A DNA stretch of 64,000 nt, taken from Taeniopygia guttata (Eukaryota; Chordata; Aves; Passeriformes; Estrildidae). The DNA is taken from assembly GCF_048771995.1 (NCBI RefSeq), contig NC_133043.1:10744501-10808500 (forward strand), given 5' to 3'. The notes under the pieces were generated by a model. That model saw only the letters and a list, made by a program, of their open reading frames with translations, searched no databases and was not told the DNA's origin. The stretch's first letter is position 1. Every line of letters starts with the position of its first letter. A program made the translations under genes and the position numbers. Shown piece by piece: positions 59,501-64,000 of this stretch.

Positions 59501-62500
59501 AGGAAAGATGTCAGGGGTTCCTGATTCAGTGTGTGACATTGGTGCTTTGAAAAATAGGCAATGATGAGCACTAACTGCAACTGTCCTATTATTTTTCCAC
59601 AGAAAAATACCAGTTTATCAAAACAGATTTTGAATTTTAATTCAACATTCTGATATTTAGGAAGAAGTTTGGATCAAAATCAGAGAAAAATAAAGAGTGA
59701 AAGGATCTGCTACTTCCACCAATTTCAAAATAGAGAAGGTGGTAACTGGGACAGTTACCTAGAACATAAGTTGACTGGCTTTTAGTCCCTCTGATTCAGA
59801 GATTTAAAGCTTATACAGCTAATTATTACTGAGGAATTTTTACCTTTTTGGCTTCTTCTCTGATTTTTGGGCATGAGAATTCAAAGTTTTTTTGTTCTTT
59901 GGGAAAGGCTTGAGAGTAAGTGCTAAAATTTAGCAATTCCAACAAAGTACGGTTCTTATTTCCTAACCTGGATTTATCTCTGAAGCTTCACATAGCTGTC
60001 AAGAAGGGTTTCTGCACTCTTCCATCCCAGTTTCAGCTTTGAGTCTGTGTTGGGCCAGGGAGCTCTACTCCTATGGACTGAGATTTCTCAGCAAACACAG
60101 ACGATCCACTGTACAGGAAAGACTAGACAATATATAAATGTTCTTATTCTTTCAAAGTCTTGTTTTATCTGTTGGCTTTAAACTCACAACCATGTGTATG
60201 AGGAATTGGGTGTGCCAATCCCATTAACAATAATGGGAGCAGAGAGCTTAATTCTCCACCGACTATGCTGAAAATGTGCCCCCTAAAGAATGCTGCGTGT
60301 GTAATTGATTTGGGCTATTTGTTTGAACTTGTCAAATGGATTTCTTGAATATTTTTAGCTAGTTTTGAAAGCACTCCCATCCTCAACCAGACACACAGGT
60401 TATTAAAGGATTTGATTTGACATTTAACAATTTTGTATATTAATATTCCCCACTTTTTCCTAGATTGACATAATCCTTCTAAATCCCAGCATCAACAGTC
60501 ATTACACCAAAAGAACAAGATGTTGCTGCTGTCGCTGTGTTCCAGTATTGAATTTTGTAGGAGCTTGGTTAATTTGGACAGATTTATATTCTGCCATTTC
60601 CTGAACTGTGAGCAGGACCTTGCAGGTTCAGCTCTTTGAAAACATTCACATAAACAATCTCACTTCATTACTTTGAAGGAAATAGATTAAGCAGCATCTG
60701 CTAAAGTGGTGATATTCTGTGACATAGAAAGATGTTTTTTTGCTCTCAGTCCTGGCTAAATAAGACTAAATCCTAGGTACCAAGAGACTGGTACCTGATG
60801 GAGATCTGATATTAGATCTAGTGAGGATTCCTGTCATTTTGAGCTACTCTGGATTTCAGCTGTTTCAGGAGAGAATTACAGCAAGAAGTTTATTTTCAAT
60901 TGATTTAATGATTGATAGTTCTTTCTATAGACAATGTGAACTGCAAACCAAAGGATTCAATGGGGTTTTAAATCCAAATTTTCCTAGGACTATTTTTATG
61001 ATACGCCCTCATTCTATCTGGCAACACTGAAGTGCTTCTCCTGTCATCTCATTCCACGATCTCAAGCTATAAACTGTGTTTTGCCAGCCTGCCTCAGACT
61101 GGGTATTGCATCACTCAACAGATAACTCCATTGCAGTGAATTGGGCTACTCAGAAAATTTACTCTTCAGCTTCAGGTCTGGGTGTGATGGGATGAAGAGG
61201 ATTCACTCAACAAGTGACTTCCTTATTTCAGTAGGTAGAGCAAGGTAGGAATGTTGGCTCTGTTTGAAGAGTCAGGAGCTAAAACAGCAAGGTCAGCATT
61301 GCAGGAAGATGTAATTTGCTGTTTTTATAAACCAGCAGTAACTTTCTACCCCCAAGAGAAAGTAATGAGTAGTGACTCAGAGGTGCGTCTGTGAGTCACA
61401 AACAGCCTGAGGTTTATCTTCAAGACAGTGTGATTAACACTCAACCCCTTGTTGGAGGCTGTGCCTAAGGGTACAATATTCCGTATGTGATGAACATGGA
61501 TCTGATCTGGGACTGGTGCTGGATTGAGAAACATCAGGGCTGATCCCAGAGTCTGGATGCTGAATGTGAGTAGTACAAGTCAGCCTTTAGCAGAGGGCAC
61601 TTTTGAGAAATAAGGATACCTGAAACTTTTGGTGGAAGATGCTTAATTTTTTTTCTAAAACTCTTGCCAGGCATGCTTCAAACCCAGGCTAAGGAGCTTG
61701 GTTAAGTTAATTTAGGTACAGCTGATTGTTAGTTATGGCAGAAACCCCCAATGAGTGAATGAAGAACTATGTTTAGTGCTATCCATTTATCAGCAGAGGT
61801 TTGTTCCCATGTATCAGCCTAATGCTGACACTGTAGTGTTTTCCAGGCCTGACTGCATCTCTCTAGGCTGTATCTATGGCAAAAGGGAGAGAACAGCTCT
61901 CAGTCTAGAGAAAGGCCTGTCTGACAACCCCTTCCCCTGGTCCTACTGCTCCATACACCACTGAGAACCTCAGGAAATCTTTCTGACCCTTTTGCCTTTA
62001 GGTGTTAGTTCTGGATTGAGACGTTGGGACCTTCTAAAGTTTATTCATCATATAAACTAGCAATAACTAAAAATATACCTCTTCTTTCATATACTTCTTT
62101 TTTTTTTTCTGTTCTAATATGCTACCTCACTCTTCATGTTTCTTTTGTGATTCATGGAAACACCATGAGTCTATGATTCATGCATTTTAAAAATCACCAG
62201 TGTAATGGCCTTTATTTCCTAATGTGCTTACAGAAGTTGACAGAAGTTGTGGTCTTGGTTGTATTTTGTAGTTTCCCCCAGTAAAACATCTTGAGAGAAG
62301 TTGTGGTTGACGTTATGCAAAAGAGGACTCTCACAATGAGGATCATGAGGTGTAGCTTATTTGCTGGGCTCAGCAGGACTGAAGGGCTGCATTAGCAGCA
62401 CAGACATTGGCTTTTCTAAGCTTGCTTAGGACACACAATCCAAGTCTCAGTAGCATCTCCTTAACCTTTTCTACTTTCAAAGAAAATTAATTAAGTAGCA

Positions 62501-64000
62501 GAGAGAAATGGGGCGAGAGCTTAGAATCTTCTCTAGCTGTTCAACAACGTGTTACACTTTGGTCAACAACATGTTGTACTTTTAACAAAACAGATGTTTT
62601 TTTAGTAAATATACCGTGCTCTTGCTCATAGTGTTGGCTGCTTGCTGTTAGTGTTGGAACCTCGTGGATCCCTAAAAGAACGAGAGTAGCAGTCTAGCCA
62701 TTGACTGTGAGCCCTGTGGGCATTGCCTTGCCCATGGTGGAGGTGCAGTGCCTCCAGCCTTCATCTTCATGGCACAGTTACCTAATCCATTTTCTGCCCT
62801 CAGCAGTTACAGCTCAGCATAAAAGTCCCATTACCAACTTCAGGAGGAATCCAGAGAATGGCTCCAGTGTTGTTCTTAGGTAGATCCTGGCCCTGTTCCT
62901 GTCAGCTGCCGCTGGCTCAGCCACTGCTGTGGAGAAAAAGGATTTCCCCTGAAAGCTGCTTCTCCCAAGGCCAAAGCATTTTTGTGACACTGCTGGACTG
63001 TGAAAGACTGATACACAGAAAATAGTATTAGTGCCTTGCTGAGAAGACCATTTGGGGGTTCCTGTACTGTAAACGTTGAAGAGACAGAACTTCTGGGGAG
63101 GTGATCTTGTCATATTCCACTCCACCCTCTCCAGGTTAAGATGCAGAATTGCAGTCTCAAAGGAAATTATTTCCACGCCACAGTCTTTAACTTTTCATCT
63201 GGGCTTTCATGTTTGACTTACAAAAATCTTGAATTAGGCAGGAAAAGAAAAAACGTTGAAACAAGGGAGCCCATAGCTCATCTTTATTTGCGTTGAATTT
63301 ATTTACTCTGTTAACAGCCAGTCTTTGGCAGCAGCACTAAAGACCTGTCCCAGCTCCTGGGAGAACAGGCATTCACACACCCAAACCCACCTCATCTTGA
63401 GCACTTGCTGTGCAGTCCTGCAGCAACACATCCAGCCTGGACTCACCTCCTGGAGCAGGAGCTGTGCACAGGGAGGGGCTCCAGCCCTCCCACCTCTGCC
63501 TCCGGGCCCCACAGGGCTGCTCCTGCTGCCCCAAAACCTGAAACACTCCCACCCCAGGAAGAAAAGACACCTAGCTCGGAGAGCAGGAAGACAAGCTGCT
63601 GGGGTCAGGCCCACTGTGTGAAAAGGGGTGAGTAGAATAGCAACATTGAAGTTTGTGCTTTTGATCAGTGGGGTTATTTTAAGATTTTCATGTCCCTAAA
63701 ACCAGTATATATGTTCCACAATAAATGGTCAACAGCCCACAGCTTAGGTCTGTCAGCTCTACTGAGTTCCATGCATGTTCCATAAATATGAATCATATAG
63801 TGAACCAAAAAAAAAGGAGGAGGGGCTGATTTATGCTTGTTTCCTCTGTACAACTACAAACATCTGTGTAGAAAACAAATATGGACACTGAAGGAAAAAA
63901 AAACATTTCACCCTTTCCATTTCCACCCCCCCCCCCCCTTATTTTGAAGCCTTACTAAGACAAGCCATGTGGTCAACATCTGGAATGTATGTGGGAATTA
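42921..64000. other. Gene-free stretch to the right edge
   Basis: About 21 kb with no supported gene, tRNA or intact mobile element; short open frames show no recognisable family. Features noted: an octamer ATGCAAAT at 50968-50975, a MEF2-type CTATTTTTAG at 52890-52899, (GT)n at 53511-53557, two AP-1 cores at 61373-61379 and 61392-61398, and C13 at 63926-63938. GC rises modestly at about 55600-55900 and 63340-63600. The next gene expected from human synteny, C17orf67, is not seen. Confidence 0.5.
53511..53557 (+). repeat. (GT)n microsatellite, about 23 copies
   Basis: Perfect GT dinucleotide run of 47 bases. Likely length-polymorphic and able to adopt Z-DNA. Confidence 0.97.

Overview
The window is vertebrate nuclear DNA and almost certainly avian, probably a songbird. 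It contains a complete single-exon Noggin gene whose protein has the short avian form, without the Gly/Ala-rich stretch found in mammals. Just upstream, in the same orientation, lie the last three exons of ANKFN1. ANKFN1 followed by NOG, both on one strand, is the arrangement known at human 17q22. A degraded CR1-like fragment, an LTR-type fossil of a kind I associate with passerines, and several GC-rich minisatellites fit a bird genome. Species cannot be named from the sequence alone.

Layout. 1-6588: the 3' end of ANKFN1 (exons 47-213, 3414-3633, 5792-6588), with splice sites and phases that join into one open C-terminal frame of 393 residues. 6589-8600: probable 3' UTR and downstream sequence with several AATAAA hexamers. 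8600-32510: about 24 kb without any gene I can support, broken by three GC-rich tandem arrays (16264-17095, 17408-17733 with an inverted partial copy at 17801-17844, and 24594-25200). 32515-33300: a strong CpG island with CTCF-type motifs, the likely NOG promoter region. 33964-34635: the NOG coding sequence. 34636 to about 35280: its 3' UTR. 35290-36600: a second GC-rich block with a perfect T-box half-site next to an E-box palindrome and a SOX core, then a 23-bp minisatellite. 36783-64000: a second gene-free stretch of about 27 kb holding one LTR-type fossil (about 41860-42920), a (GT)n microsatellite and scattered binding-motif clusters.

How the parts work together. NOG encodes a secreted BMP antagonist with a complex developmental expression pattern, and such genes usually sit in large gene-poor regulatory landscapes. 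The 24-27 kb of non-coding sequence on each side is best read that way, though conservation cannot be judged from one sequence. ANKFN1 is an unrelated neuronal gene that shares the neighbourhood. I found no new coding system, CRISPR, tRNA or rRNA. The leads most worth checking are regulatory (the T-box/E-box/SOX cluster, the CTCF-like pair, the C-tract just upstream of the NOG start) and structural (minisatellites with no stop in any of six frames, and an inverted repeat that can be traced to one specific array unit).
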